Part shown: piece by piece, positions 6,613-16,275 of the stretch
Layout: each line of letters opens with the position of its first letter
Position numbering within the stretch: position 1 is the first letter of the stretch
DNA from: CAYSCZ01 sp964429655
GTDB lineage: Bacteria; Bacteroidota; Bacteroidia; Cytophagales; Cyclobacteriaceae
DNA length: 64,000 nt
Direction of reading: 5' to 3'
Assembly: GCA_964429655.1 (NCBI GenBank)
Contig: CAYSCZ010000007.1
Span: forward strand, 1 to 64,000
Made by a program: the position numbers and the translations under genes
The notes under the pieces: model-generated
Told to the model about the DNA's origin: nothing
What the model saw: only the letters and a program-made list of their open reading frames with translations
The model's database searches: none

Positions 6613-9558
6613 ATGAAAAAAGTATTCTTGATTTTAGTATTGATACCTGCCTCTTTAAGTGCTCAACCTTTTTTATCCCCCCCAAAGCTTGATCCGGTAT
6701 TTATCAACCAGGGGCAGGAATGGGTGGATTCTTTAATGGCTGAGATGAGCTTAAAAGAGAAAATTGGGCAATTATTTATGGTTGCAGCGTATTCTAATCG
6801 TGATAGCAGACATGAACAGGAATTAAAAAATCTTATTGAAGCGTATGGTATTGGGGGATTAATATTTTTTCAGGGAGGCCCGGTTAGGCAAGCCAGGATG
6901 ACAAATCGATTGCAGGAGGCTTCAAAAATCCCTTTGCTGATTGCTATGGATGCGGAATGGGGCGTGGGAATGCGTCTTGATTCCACCATTAGCTATCCTT
7001 ATCAAATGCAGCTAGGGGCCATTCAGGACGATAAGCTTATATATGACATGGGTGTGGAAATAGGCCGGCAATTAGCCAGGCTAGGCGTTCAGATAAACTT
7101 TGCACCGGTTGTGGATATTAATAATAATCCGGATAATCCGGTTATTGGTTTTCGGTCATTCGGAGAACAAAAGGAAAAAGTTACCAATAAGGGATATCAA
7201 TACATGAAGGGGCTGCAGGATGCCGGTTTGATTGTCACGGCAAAGCATTTTCCAGGCCATGGGGATACCGGAACGGATTCTCATAAAGACCTTCCGGTGT
7301 TGAATTTCTCAAGGGAAAGGATCGATTCATTGGAGTTGGTGCCCTTTAAAAGTTTGATCAACAGAGGCCTGACTGGTGTTATGGTTGCTCATATGAACAT
7401 CCCCCAATTGGATGATAGAGATAATCTTCCCACCACTTTATCCGAACCAGTAATCAGTGATTTGCTAAGAAAAGACCTTGGGTTTAAAGGAATAATCTTT
7501 ACCGATGCGCTGAATATGCAGGGTGTGACCAAACACTTTGAGCCGGGTGAAATTGAGGTCAGGGCCTTAAAGGCAGGAAATGATGTGTTGTTATATCCCA
7601 GTGATGTATTGAAAGCAATTGAGGGCATCTATGAGGCCGTGGATAAAGGCTGGCTGACGGAAGACCAGATCAATGATAAATGCCGTAAGGTCTTGTCAGC
7701 GAAATATATTACCGGATTAAGCACTTATAAACCTGTTCTACTTGATGGGCTTATAGAAGATTTGAATAGTGAAAGGGCAACACTTCTAAAGCGCACACTA
7801 GTAGAGAACTCAATCACAGTGATAAAAAATGATGAGAAAACCATACCGATAAAAATAATAGATAGTGTAAAAATCGTAACCCTTTCTATTGGAAAAATTA
7901 AAGAATCGGCCTTTCAAAAAATGTTAGGGAAGTACACGCTTACGGATAACTATAACCTTAGCGGGAAAGCTGGTCAGAAAACGATTCAAAGTATTAAAAA
8001 TAAAATCGATGATTATGATTTATTAATAATCGGCCTTCATGATACAAGGAAAAGACCTTACAATTCGCAGATATACAGCGACGATATTTACGATTTCATA
8101 AATGAGCTTGCCGGGTATGATCATGTGGTTTTATCCTCTTTTAGAAATCCATATTCATTGAATAGAATCCAAAATGTCAGCAATGTAAGCACGCTGATTA
8201 CTACTTATGAAGATACTGATTTGCATGAAGAGTTGGCGGCTCAATTGATCTTTGGCGCAATAGGTTCCAGGGGGCGTCTTCCGGTAAAAGTTAATGGCAA
8301 GATCAATCTAAATGATGGGGAAGACACAGAGGGAGGTTTGCGTTTGAAATATACCATCCCATTAGAATCAGGGATGAATGGAAGAAGATTAGAACAAAGA
8401 ATAGATAAAATTATCAATAAAGGCCTTCAGCAAAAAGCGTATCCGGGTGCACAGGTACTCATCGCCAAAGATCAGAAAGTGATTTTTCATAAAGCTTATG
8501 GGTATCATACTTATGAAAATGAACAACCTGTTGTACTTGATGATATTTACGATCTGGCCTCCATAACGAAAGTGACAGCTCCTTTAGCAGGGTTAATGAA
8601 ATTGCATGATGATGGAAAGTTCGACCTGGATAAGAAATTTGGTGATTATTGGAAATTTGGATGGGTTAATAAAAAGAACAAGCTATTGATGCGGGATGTC
8701 CTTGCCCATCAATCCGGACTAAAGGCCTGGATCCCTTATCATAAAACCACAAAAAAGAAAAGCGGAAAGTACCGCTCAAAAACATTGAGTGATCGACAAT
8801 CCCAAAAATACCCGATAAGGCTGTCTGACAGCCTTTTTTTATATAAAGATTACAGGGATAAGATCTACAAAATGATCAGGAAGTCTGATTTGAATGAAGA
8901 TCAGGGCTATGTTTATTCAGGCCTGCCGTTTTATTTGTTTCCTGAGATAATCAGAAAACTTTCCGGAGAGACATATGATGCGTTTTTACGCAATAACTTT
9001 TATGATCCATTAGGTGCTAATACAATGGGCTTCAATCCGTTGATGCAATTCAACAAAGAAAGGATTATACCTACAGAAAAGGATGACTTTTTTCGGATGA
9101 CTCAATTACATGGTGTTGTACACGATGAAGGCGCAGCCATGATGAACGGCTTGTCAGGTAATGCAGGTCTGTTTAGCACTGCTAATGATTTGGCGAAAAT
9201 GTGGCAGATGTACCTGAATGGGGGAAATTATGGAGGAAGACAATTTATCTCCGGCCAAACCATAAGAAAGTTTACTTTGTGTCAATATTGTGAAAAAGGT
9301 AACAGGAGAGGACTAGGCTTTGATAAACCATTGATAGAATATGAATTCGGGAAAAGCAGTGTTGCGGAGCATGCCAGCTCCATTAGTTATGGTCATTCCG
9401 GCTATACGGGCACTTTTGTGTGGGCTGATCCGGAGTATGATCTCTTATACATTTTTTTATCAAACAGGGTTTATCCAACCCGGGAGAACAGAAAATTATA
9501 TGAGTTAAACATCCGCCCGGATATTCATACGGTTATTTACGAAGAAATGGGCTTATAG
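6613..9558 (+). CDS. GH3 beta-N-acetylglucosaminidase fused to a serine beta-lactamase-like domain
   Basis: A 981-residue exported two-domain enzyme. I start at the ATG at 6613, which opens a clean signal peptide (MKKVFLILVL...LSAQ); an in-frame ATG 18 bases earlier would put extra residues in front of it. The N-terminal half is GH3 of the NagZ type: KHFPGHGDTG at 211-220 carries the His/Asp general-acid loop, and the nucleophile Asp is 298 in FTDALNMQG. It should release N-acetylglucosamine from muropeptides. The C-terminal half is class C beta-lactamase-like: SITK at 650-653 (nucleophile Ser, Lys), YSG where YxN is usual, and HSG at 928-930. This fusion is known in Bacteroidota and suggests coupled sugar and peptide trimming of peptidoglycan. 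An intrinsic-terminator-like hairpin lies inside the coding region at 8817-8840. The 3' end overlaps the convergent kinase gene by 22 bases. Confidence 0.92.
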   Translation: MKKVFLILVLIPASLSAQPFLSPPKLDPVFINQGQEWVDSLMAEMSLKEKIGQLFMVAAYSNRDSRHEQELKNLIEAYGIGGLIFFQGGPVRQARMTNRLQEASKIPLLIAMDAEWGVGMRLDSTISYPYQMQLGAIQDDKLIYDMGVEIGRQLARLGVQINFAPVVDINNNPDNPVIGFRSFGEQKEKVTNKGYQYMKGLQDAGLIVTAKHFPGHGDTGTDSHKDLPVLNFSRERIDSLELVPFKSLINRGLTGVMVAHMNIPQLDDRDNLPTTLSEPVISDLLRKDLGFKGIIFTDALNMQGVTKHFEPGEIEVRALKAGNDVLLYPSDVLKAIEGIYEAVDKGWLTEDQINDKCRKVLSAKYITGLSTYKPVLLDGLIEDLNSERATLLKRTLVENSITVIKNDEKTIPIKIIDSVKIVTLSIGKIKESAFQKMLGKYTLTDNYNLSGKAGQKTIQSIKNKIDDYDLLIIGLHDTRKRPYNSQIYSDDIYDFINELAGYDHVVLSSFRNPYSLNRIQNVSNVSTLITTYEDTDLHEELAAQLIFGAIGSRGRLPVKVNGKINLNDGEDTEGGLRLKYTIPLESGMNGRRLEQRIDKIINKGLQQKAYPGAQVLIAKDQKVIFHKAYGYHTYENEQPVVLDDIYDLASITKVTAPLAGLMKLHDDGKFDLDKKFGDYWKFGWVNKKNKLLMRDVLAHQSGLKAWIPYHKTTKKKSGKYRSKTLSDRQSQKYPIRLSDSLFLYKDYRDKIYKMIRKSDLNEDQGYVYSGLPFYLFPEIIRKLSGETYDAFLRNNFYDPLGANTMGFNPLMQFNKERIIPTEKDDFFRMTQLHGVVHDEGAAMMNGLSGNAGLFSTANDLAKMWQMYLNGGNYGGRQFISGQTIRKFTLCQYCEKGNRRGLGFDKPLIEYEFGKSSVAEHASSISYGHSGYTGTFVWADPEYDLLYIFLSNRVYPTRENRKLYELNIRPDIHTVIYEEMGL
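8817..8840 (+). terminator. Terminator-like hairpin inside the GH3/beta-lactamase gene
   Basis: AAGGCTG, a five-base loop TCTGA, then CAGCCTT, running into an uninterrupted T run to 8840. This is the form of a Rho-independent terminator, but it lies within coding sequence for the beta-lactamase domain. It would act only if translation is lost or slow. I list it as a sequence structure; function is unproven. Confidence 0.4.
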
Positions 9559-10499
9559 CTGCTATCAAATTGTTCTTTAAAAGCTATGGATATAGCAAAT
9601 CCTGATCCTGAATCAGGATAGTGAATATCACCATCGAATTTTTGAACCAACGCATTGATGATGCCATAACCTAATGAATCGTTCACGACCCTGTTCGAGG
9701 ATAATCCTTTACCATTGTCATAATAATTCAATTCCAGATTATCATCTTTTCTGTTAAGTTGGAATGTGATGCGAGGATTGGCAACTGACTCTCCAAAAGC
9801 ATATTTTAATGAATTGGTGATCAACTCATTAAATATGAACCCAATGGACATCGCCACATCACTACTCAATATTACATCAGTATCGATTTCCAGGATACAT
9901 TCAACTTTTTCTTGAATTTTCAAAGCGTTGTCAAGGTTATGAAACATATCTCCGATGAAAGTATGCACCATGACGTTGTTTTTTTTCGATCGGTCAGCGG
10001 GGTTAAGGTTAAGTTGATCATATAATAAGGATAAACTTTTAATACTTTCAATGCCTTTTTGGATTGTAGCATAGGCAGGATTTGATTTATCAATTTGCAA
10101 TAGATCAAACCTCAGCATATTAGAGATCATATTTAAATTATTTTTCACCCTGTGGAATAACTCCCTTTCATAAATCCCTGCTTCCTGCTCATCGGGTTCA
10201 TTGTCCTCTGATGCTTTTAATGTATAGACCAACCGTGTTTCTGATGCTTCAAAATATCCTGAAATATTAAGATAAATACTAAAAAAATTTCCTTTTAAGT
10301 CTTTTGCAATAAATTCATTTCTGGAAGGATTGCCAGGTGCATTGATGTCATCAATGAATAACGTTGAGATATTTTTATCTAAGAAATCCTCTTTTTTACC
10401 TTTAAAAACCTCACATAATCCATCATCTAAATGGATGATATTACCGGCAGCATTGGTGATGATTATCCCTATCGAATGGGTAAATGAGGACTTCTTCAA
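9537..10499 (-). CDS. Cytosolic PAS / HisKA_2-family sensor histidine kinase
   Basis: A 320-residue protein without membrane segments. Residues 1-100 look like a PAS sensor domain. The phospho-acceptor region is ERELFHRVKNN with His116, the pattern of the HisKA_2 family rather than classical HisKA. An ATPase domain follows, with an N box (FNELITNSLKYAF, about residue 228), a G1 box (YYDNGKGL) and a G2-like LGYGIINALV. The partner is probably a response regulator encoded elsewhere, since none lies nearby. It follows pckA on the same strand after 166 bases, a gap containing short inverted repeats (ATCGG-AA-CCGAT at 10535-10546 and AGTC-TTCG-GACT at about 10549-10560). The signal sensed cannot be read from the sequence. 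Confidence 0.85.
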   Translation of the reverse strand: MKKSSFTHSIGIIITNAAGNIIHLDDGLCEVFKGKKEDFLDKNISTLFIDDINAPGNPSRNEFIAKDLKGNFFSIYLNISGYFEASETRLVYTLKASEDNEPDEQEAGIYERELFHRVKNNLNMISNMLRFDLLQIDKSNPAYATIQKGIESIKSLSLLYDQLNLNPADRSKKNNVMVHTFIGDMFHNLDNALKIQEKVECILEIDTDVILSSDVAMSIGFIFNELITNSLKYAFGESVANPRITFQLNRKDDNLELNYYDNGKGLSSNRVVNDSLGYGIINALVQKFDGDIHYPDSGSGFAISIAFKEQFDSSYKPISS

Positions 10500-10665
10500 T
10501 TTTTAGAATTTTAACAGCTTCTTATAACCTAACGATCGGAACCGATTAAGTCTTCGGACTAAATTAAAAAATTTATTATTCAAATTAAATTTTCGCAACC
10601 TACTTCATAGATAAGCAAGCTTTTTCTTTGAAGGCTTCTTTTTCACTCCAGCACAAAATGAATGA

Positions 10666-12291
10666 TTAATCTACCGCATAATTCAGGTTAGGTTTTGGGC
10701 CTCCTGACATTAATTCATCATCTGAGAAATCCTCATATTTTTGGAAGTTGTAGATGAATGCTTCAGCAAGCTTGTTTGCTTTTGTGTAAAATGCTTTATC
10801 GTTTTTCCAGGTCTCTCTTGGACTGAGGATTGATGCGGGTACATCAGGGCAGGTCAGGGGTATTTCCGCTCCAAATATTGAATGTTTACGATATCCTACG
10901 TTATGCAACTTTCCATCCAGGGCGGCAGAGATCATAGCCCTTGTATATTTCAAAGATATTCTATGGCCTACACCATAAGGACCACCCGTCCATCCTGTGT
11001 TTATCATCCAAACATTTATGTCATATTGATCCAATTTTTGGCCGAGCATTTTTGCATATAGTGTTGGGTGCAATGGTAAAAAAGGGGCACCAAAGCAGGC
11101 GCTAAAAACTGTTTGTGGCTCTGTGATCCCTGCCTCCGTACCGGCAACTTTTGCGGTGTATCCGGAGATGAAATGATACATAGCCTGGGCTTTGTTTAAT
11201 CGCAGTATCGGAGGTATTACCCCAAAAGCGTCACAGGTAAGAAAGAAAATATTTTTAGGTATCCCACCAACGGATGGTTCTATCGAATTTCTAATGTTAT
11301 ATATCGGGTAGGATGCCCTGGTGTTTTCGGTAACGGAAGAATTGGCGTAGTCTACTTCCCGACTATTTGTCTTGAACCGGGTGTTTTCGAGAACGGCGCC
11401 ATATCTGATTGCGTTAAATATGTCCGGTTCATTCTTCTCTGTAAGGTTAATGGTTTTAGCATAACAACCACCTTCAAAGTTAAATATGTTATTTTCTGTC
11501 CATCCATGCTCATCATCACCGATTAATATTCTTTCAGGATCAGCGGAAAGGGTGGTTTTACCAGTACCGGATAAGCCAAAGAATATGGCTGTATCATGGT
11601 CTTCAACGCCCATATTTGCTGCACAATGCATGCTTAGCACATTATCTTCGATAGGTAATAGGAAGTTCAGGACAGAAAATATTCCTTTTTTCATTTCACC
11701 GGAGTACGCTGTACCTCCGATGATGATCATTCGTCGGGTAAAATTAATTATGGCAAAGTTGTCTTGCCTGGTGCCATCAGTTTCCGGATCGGCATAGAAT
11801 TCGGGAGCACATAGTACGGTGAAATTGGGGACAAAAGTTTCTAATTTATATGGAGCCGGTCTAAGAAAAAGGTTGTAACAAAATAAATTGTGCCATGCTA
11901 AAGTATTTACAAATCTGATCTTCAGGCGGTGTGTTTTATCCGCACCTGCATAGGCATCCCTGACAAAAAGGTCTTTATCCTCAAGGTAGCCAATCATCTT
12001 GTTGTATATTTTGTCAAAGTTTTCAGATGATATGGACTTATTGACATCACTCCACCATACTTTATCAATGGTATAATCATCTTTTACTATAAAGCGGTCT
12101 TTGGGTGATCGACCGGTGAACCGGCCCGTATCACACATTAAAGCACCGGTATCCGTTAAGTGTCCCTCACCTCTGGTAAGGGCGTGTTCGATAAGTTCGG
12201 AAGGCGGTAAGTTCCAGTAGACTGTATTGGCCCTTTTTAAACCTAGTGCTTCAATTCCGATACCCGCCGGCTTTAATCCAGTTTCATACAT
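10666..12291 (-). CDS. pckA: Phosphoenolpyruvate carboxykinase (ATP)
   Basis: A 541-residue cytosolic enzyme that converts oxaloacetate and ATP to phosphoenolpyruvate, CO2 and ADP, the entry step of gluconeogenesis. In Bacteroidota it can also run in the carboxylating direction. Diagnostic motifs are present: FTGRSPKDRF near residue 58, the kinase-1a P-loop GLSGTGKTT at 239-247, and ILIGDDEHGW at 255-264. Length matches ATP-dependent PckA. It is followed on the same strand by the histidine kinase and preceded by a symporter gene 71 bases upstream, with a promoter-like TAATTTTG box in that gap, so it probably has its own transcription start. Confidence 0.97.
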   Translation of the reverse strand: MYETGLKPAGIGIEALGLKRANTVYWNLPPSELIEHALTRGEGHLTDTGALMCDTGRFTGRSPKDRFIVKDDYTIDKVWWSDVNKSISSENFDKIYNKMIGYLEDKDLFVRDAYAGADKTHRLKIRFVNTLAWHNLFCYNLFLRPAPYKLETFVPNFTVLCAPEFYADPETDGTRQDNFAIINFTRRMIIIGGTAYSGEMKKGIFSVLNFLLPIEDNVLSMHCAANMGVEDHDTAIFFGLSGTGKTTLSADPERILIGDDEHGWTENNIFNFEGGCYAKTINLTEKNEPDIFNAIRYGAVLENTRFKTNSREVDYANSSVTENTRASYPIYNIRNSIEPSVGGIPKNIFFLTCDAFGVIPPILRLNKAQAMYHFISGYTAKVAGTEAGITEPQTVFSACFGAPFLPLHPTLYAKMLGQKLDQYDINVWMINTGWTGGPYGVGHRISLKYTRAMISAALDGKLHNVGYRKHSIFGAEIPLTCPDVPASILSPRETWKNDKAFYTKANKLAEAFIYNFQKYEDFSDDELMSGGPKPNLNYAVD

Positions 12292-12313
12292 TTCTATTGA
12301 GGTTATTGTAGAT

Positions 12314-12321
12314 CAAAATTA
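12314..12321 (-). promoter_or_regulatory. Candidate -7 box of pckA
   Basis: On the minus strand this reads TAATTTTG, a full match to TAnnTTTG, about 23 bases before the pckA start codon. I see no good TTTG at the -33 position, so confidence is limited. Confidence 0.35.
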
Positions 12322-12362
12322 TAATTTCTTGCTTGTAAAGTCCATAGTAAATCATGTGATCG

Positions 12363-13850
12363 CTACTTATTAGTAAAGGTTTCGATTACTTCCGGTGGTG
12401 ATGGTTTGGTCATCAAACTAACCGTTACCAGTACAATTAAAGAGGACAAAAGTGCCGGTATAGAAATATAAGAGGCATCAAATGGGAAACTTACACCCAG
12501 GAGGTTAGTGCCCGTTGGTAAAGTTTTGTTTAATAACGATGTGATGAGCACCACCGCCATTGCTGAAGCAATAGAAGCGATACCACCCGCTTGGGTAACC
12601 CTTTTCCAAAAGAAAGCAGCCAGGAGAACAGGTGCTAATGAAGCACCGATCATGGTGTATGAGATAAACGCCATTTCAAGTATGGTAGTGAATTGGGTGA
12701 CCAATAAAAATGCCAGGGCGCCAAGAACCACCACACTAATTCGCTGAATGGTAACGACATTCACAGATTTATTTTTAAAGAAATAGGGTTGAATGAGGTC
12801 CCTCGTAACATTTGTAGAGGTTACCATAAGGAATGTGTTTCCGGTTGAAATGATAATGGCGACACCTGCGGCGAATAGCAATGAGCCAACAAATGCCGGA
12901 AGCTGTTCAAAGCCAATTCTCAGTATAATTTCCTCTGCCATGGCCTTATTGAGTGAGCCATCAGCCATAAAAAAGCGGGGGTCATCTGCATAGAGGGCAT
13001 AACCAACCACGGCTATAGTACACATCAGTAATTCAATGACCACTACACCGGCCAGCATACCGATGACAGCTTTTTTAGCTGAGCTAGCATTATCAGCGGC
13101 TGAGAATTTCTGGTACATGCTACTTTCACTAAGTAATAACATCAGTGTCGGCAGCATTATCCCAATGATCCATAATGGACTATGGCCTTCAATCATATTC
13201 AAATGACTGGGATTTTTCTCAGATATTGTAGCCACCACCTCGTTCCAGCCTCCATGCGAGTCAATAGCAAATGGTAATGCCAGGATTATGGCCAGGGTCA
13301 TAATTATTCCATTAAATATATCAATAGATATGATGGACACCATGCCGGCAGCGGCCGTGAAAGTGAGAATAACAATACAAGCCAGAAATGTTCCGACCTC
13401 AGGTGATATGGCACCTTCTGATAATATGTTCAGAAATCTACCACCGCCTTTAAATTGGTAACCGGCAATTACCAGGTATGCAATAATTATGGTTATGGTC
13501 CCCAGCAAACGGGCAGGTTTTCCATATCTTTTTTCTAATAAATCAGTGAGCGTGAACTGGGAAATTTTGCGAACGCGTGCGGCAATAAAATAAATAATTA
13601 CAATTCCAATCCAGGCGCCCATGGAAAACCATAACTCTGAGAAACCTTTTTGAAAAGATAATCCGGCTGTACCAAATAAACTACCTGAACCTATCCAGGT
13701 ACAGATTAAGGTGCCTACCAACAGGTATACAGGGACGCTTCTGCCTGCAACAATGAAATCTTCCTGGGTCTTTACCTTTCTTGACTTGTAGGCAATTATC
13801 CCAATTAGGATCAGGATATAACCAACGGTAACTATGCTGTATATCATCAA
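12363..13850 (-). CDS. Sodium:solute symporter (SSS family)
   Basis: A 495-residue integral membrane protein with about 13 hydrophobic segments along its whole length and an early cytoplasmic loop (SRKVKTQEDFIVAGRSVP). This layout and the GTAGLSFQKG-type segment in the third helix region fit the LeuT-fold SSS family, which couples Na+ entry to uptake of sugars, amino acids, carboxylates or similar solutes. The substrate cannot be told from the sequence. It lies directly upstream of pckA on the same strand, which may hint at a gluconeogenic substrate, but this is only context. The export operon upstream is 75 bases away. Confidence 0.9.
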   Translation of the reverse strand: MMIYSIVTVGYILILIGIIAYKSRKVKTQEDFIVAGRSVPVYLLVGTLICTWIGSGSLFGTAGLSFQKGFSELWFSMGAWIGIVIIYFIAARVRKISQFTLTDLLEKRYGKPARLLGTITIIIAYLVIAGYQFKGGGRFLNILSEGAISPEVGTFLACIVILTFTAAAGMVSIISIDIFNGIIMTLAIILALPFAIDSHGGWNEVVATISEKNPSHLNMIEGHSPLWIIGIMLPTLMLLLSESSMYQKFSAADNASSAKKAVIGMLAGVVVIELLMCTIAVVGYALYADDPRFFMADGSLNKAMAEEIILRIGFEQLPAFVGSLLFAAGVAIIISTGNTFLMVTSTNVTRDLIQPYFFKNKSVNVVTIQRISVVVLGALAFLLVTQFTTILEMAFISYTMIGASLAPVLLAAFFWKRVTQAGGIASIASAMAVVLITSLLNKTLPTGTNLLGVSFPFDASYISIPALLSSLIVLVTVSLMTKPSPPEVIETFTNK

Positions 13851-13925
13851 TTACTTAATTAAGATTGAAAAATAGTTATCAATATAAGTAAAGATGCAAT
13901 TCTTTAACAGAAGAACCTTACTTGG

Positions 13926-14999
13926 TTATAACTTTTTAATCGTTGTTGTAGAATCCAAACCTGCGATCACCTCTATATTTATGCCGTCAGACAGACCGGT
14001 CTGGATTTCCTTCTTTTCGAAGGTCTGATCACCTTTAGCTATTTCTACAAACACTTTATCATTTTCAAATATCAAATTGCTTTCCTTCACAGCTAATACA
14101 CTATCCCGTTTGTCGAGAACAATGTCGGCAGTGGCACTATATCCGGCCCTAAGAAAAACGGAGTCTTTAAGATTTATTGCCGCTTTTATGTCAAATTTAA
14201 TGGCGCCCTGATCTTCTTCACCTTTCGGGGATATAAATTCCAGGGTAGCATCAAATTCCTGATTTTCTATGGCACCTACCGAAAGGATAAGTGGCATGCC
14301 CTCCCGGATACGACCTACCTCGGCCTCATCAATTCTACCTTCGAATATCATCTCATTCATATCCGCAACGCTGGCTATGGTTGTACCTTCATTGAATGTG
14401 TTGGATTCGATGATAAAGGAACCTTGTTTAACCGGTATGTCGAGGACCATACCATTGACTGTCGACCTGACAAGATTGGAAACATTGTTGGAGTTTTTAC
14501 TGCTTCCCTCCCTAACCAGCTCAAGGTTATTTTTTGCAGCTTCCAGTTCTTGTCTTCTAAGGTTGTAATCAAGCTTAAATTGATCGTATTCAAAGTCAGA
14601 GATGATTTTTTGTACATAAAGCTCTTTCTGCCGGTTCAGTTGGCGCTCTGCATTCTCAAAATTGATTATAGCAGTTTCTACGGCTGCTTCTGCATTATTT
14701 AACTGGACCACATTAGGGATAATTTTAATCCTGGCTACCAGATCACCCACATCTACGATCTGGCCCTCCTCAATGTACATATTATTAACTACGCCCGATA
14801 CCTGTGATTTTAATGCGATTTCTTTTCTGGGCATAATGGAGCCTGTAGCAATGGTCTTTTTGACGATATCCGTTTGAAATGGTTTTTCAGTTTCATATAT
14901 CACCGATGGCTCCGCTGATTTCTGATAAAGATAATAGCCAGTTCCAATAAATAAAGCGACGAAGATGATGACGATAAATACAATAAAAAATCGTTTCAT
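13926..14999 (-). CDS. Periplasmic adaptor (MacA/HlyD-type) of an ABC exporter
   Basis: A 357-residue membrane-fusion protein. One N-terminal membrane segment (residues 3-24) is followed by a lipoyl-like hairpin (ALKSQVSGVVNNMYIEEGQIVDVGD), a coiled-coil pair (about 105-165), a second lipoyl half (RSTVNGMVLDIPVKQGSFI) and a beta-barrel domain. It would link the inner-membrane permeases to an outer-membrane channel. It ends about where shorter family members end. It is the last gene of a minus-strand operon: ATPase (17536-18219), two permeases, then this adaptor after 32 bases. No TolC-type channel is in the window. Confidence 0.88.
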   Translation of the reverse strand: MKRFFIVFIVIIFVALFIGTGYYLYQKSAEPSVIYETEKPFQTDIVKKTIATGSIMPRKEIALKSQVSGVVNNMYIEEGQIVDVGDLVARIKIIPNVVQLNNAEAAVETAIINFENAERQLNRQKELYVQKIISDFEYDQFKLDYNLRRQELEAAKNNLELVREGSSKNSNNVSNLVRSTVNGMVLDIPVKQGSFIIESNTFNEGTTIASVADMNEMIFEGRIDEAEVGRIREGMPLILSVGAIENQEFDATLEFISPKGEEDQGAIKFDIKAAINLKDSVFLRAGYSATADIVLDKRDSVLAVKESNLIFENDKVFVEIAKGDQTFEKKEIQTGLSDGINIEVIAGLDSTTTIKKL

Positions 15000-15031
15000 G
15001 GTCTGTTTAGTTCTCGATATATTTTATAAAA

Positions 15032-16273
15032 TTATTCATCGCGTAATGCAATTACAGGATTTACTCTTGCTGCTTTTATTCCAGGGAATAAACCTGCTAA
15101 TATTCCAGCGAGCAGTAAAACGACAATCGCTGTGACGGCTACCTGAAAATTGATTTCAGGATTTTTAAAGAATTCACTTTCTATGTTAAACCGTTCCATT
15201 GCCAGGGTTATTCCTTCAATTAGTACAACACCTGCTAAAAGTCCAAAATAGCCCGAAACACCTGATATTACCAGTGATTCCTGGATTACCATACTGATGA
15301 TAGACAAGGGTCTTGCTCCTAAAGATTTCCTGACCCCAAATTCTTTTGTCCTTTCTTTGACGATGATTAACATAATATTCCCTACACCAATCATGCCGGC
15401 AAGTATCGTTCCAATGGCTACCAGCCAGCTGAATGCGCTGATCCCACTGAATAATCCCTGGATTTCATTAAAGGTCTTTTCCGCATTCCAACTACCTAGT
15501 GCCCGTTGGTCCTTTGGGGATATTTTATGACGTTTACGTAGTAATTCTTTAACACTTTCCTCTACGACTGTTGCTGAAACTCCTTTTTTAGGAACAAATC
15601 CAAACCAATGGATATAATTATTCATACCAAATATCCGCTGCATTGTTGTATTAGGAATATACACAGCCTGAAGGTCTTCCATGGCTTCCTGGCCAGTCAT
15701 TTTTGATCCCAGAATTCCTACAACCTTAAAAGGTATGCCACCTAATTCTATGTAGCTCCCGATAGCCGTTTCCCCATTGTCAAATAATTCATTTTTAATG
15801 GCTGATCCAATGATTATTATTTTTCTCCTTTCCTTAATATCCAGATCGTTGATGAACCGACCTTCTTCGAGTAGCATAGGTTTGACATATTGATAACTTG
15901 GATAGTCTCCGGTGGTGGAATAGTTGATTGAATATTCTTTTCTTTCCAGAGATAAGGATAATCGATTACGGGGAGCTATTACTTCAATCTCTTTTATACC
16001 CTGCAGTGCTTTATAATCATCGTCTGTAAGTCGTATATTTCTACCTGCTTTCAATCCTGCATAGGGAAGGGCTGTTGACCTTGTCCATACAAAAACACTG
16101 TTCTTCGCAATATCAAAGTTTTGGGTTGCACCGTTTTCCAGTCCTTTTCCTGCTCCTAAAAGTAATACCAGCATAAATATGCCCCAGAAAACCCCAAATG
16201 CCGTGAGAATTGTCCTTACACGGTGTTTGTTGATTGTAAACCATATTTCTTGCCATTTTTCTATGTCAAACAT
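15032..16273 (-). CDS. ABC transporter permease, MacB/FtsX family (second of pair)
   Basis: A 413-residue membrane protein with one N-terminal membrane helix (residues about 18-42), a large extracytoplasmic MacB periplasmic-core domain (about 45-270) and three C-terminal helices (about 275-405). Conserved loop ERTKEFGVRKSLGA before the helical end contacts the ATPase in this family. It is a paralogue of the permease encoded two bases upstream, so the two probably form a heterodimer with the ATPase. MacB-type systems export peptides, antibiotics or lipid-linked cargo by mechanotransmission. The substrate is unknown. Confidence 0.9.
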   Translation of the reverse strand: MFDIEKWQEIWFTINKHRVRTILTAFGVFWGIFMLVLLLGAGKGLENGATQNFDIAKNSVFVWTRSTALPYAGLKAGRNIRLTDDDYKALQGIKEIEVIAPRNRLSLSLERKEYSINYSTTGDYPSYQYVKPMLLEEGRFINDLDIKERRKIIIIGSAIKNELFDNGETAIGSYIELGGIPFKVVGILGSKMTGQEAMEDLQAVYIPNTTMQRIFGMNNYIHWFGFVPKKGVSATVVEESVKELLRKRHKISPKDQRALGSWNAEKTFNEIQGLFSGISAFSWLVAIGTILAGMIGVGNIMLIIVKERTKEFGVRKSLGARPLSIISMVIQESLVISGVSGYFGLLAGVVLIEGITLAMERFNIESEFFKNPEINFQVAVTAIVVLLLAGILAGLFPGIKAARVNPVIALRDE

Positions 16274-16275
16274 AT

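Noticed and set aside
9605..9619. ATCCTGA-A-TCAGGAT palindrome near the convergent ends of the GH3 and kinase genes
   Set aside because: It lies in the kinase coding region and has no T run, so I do not call it a terminator.
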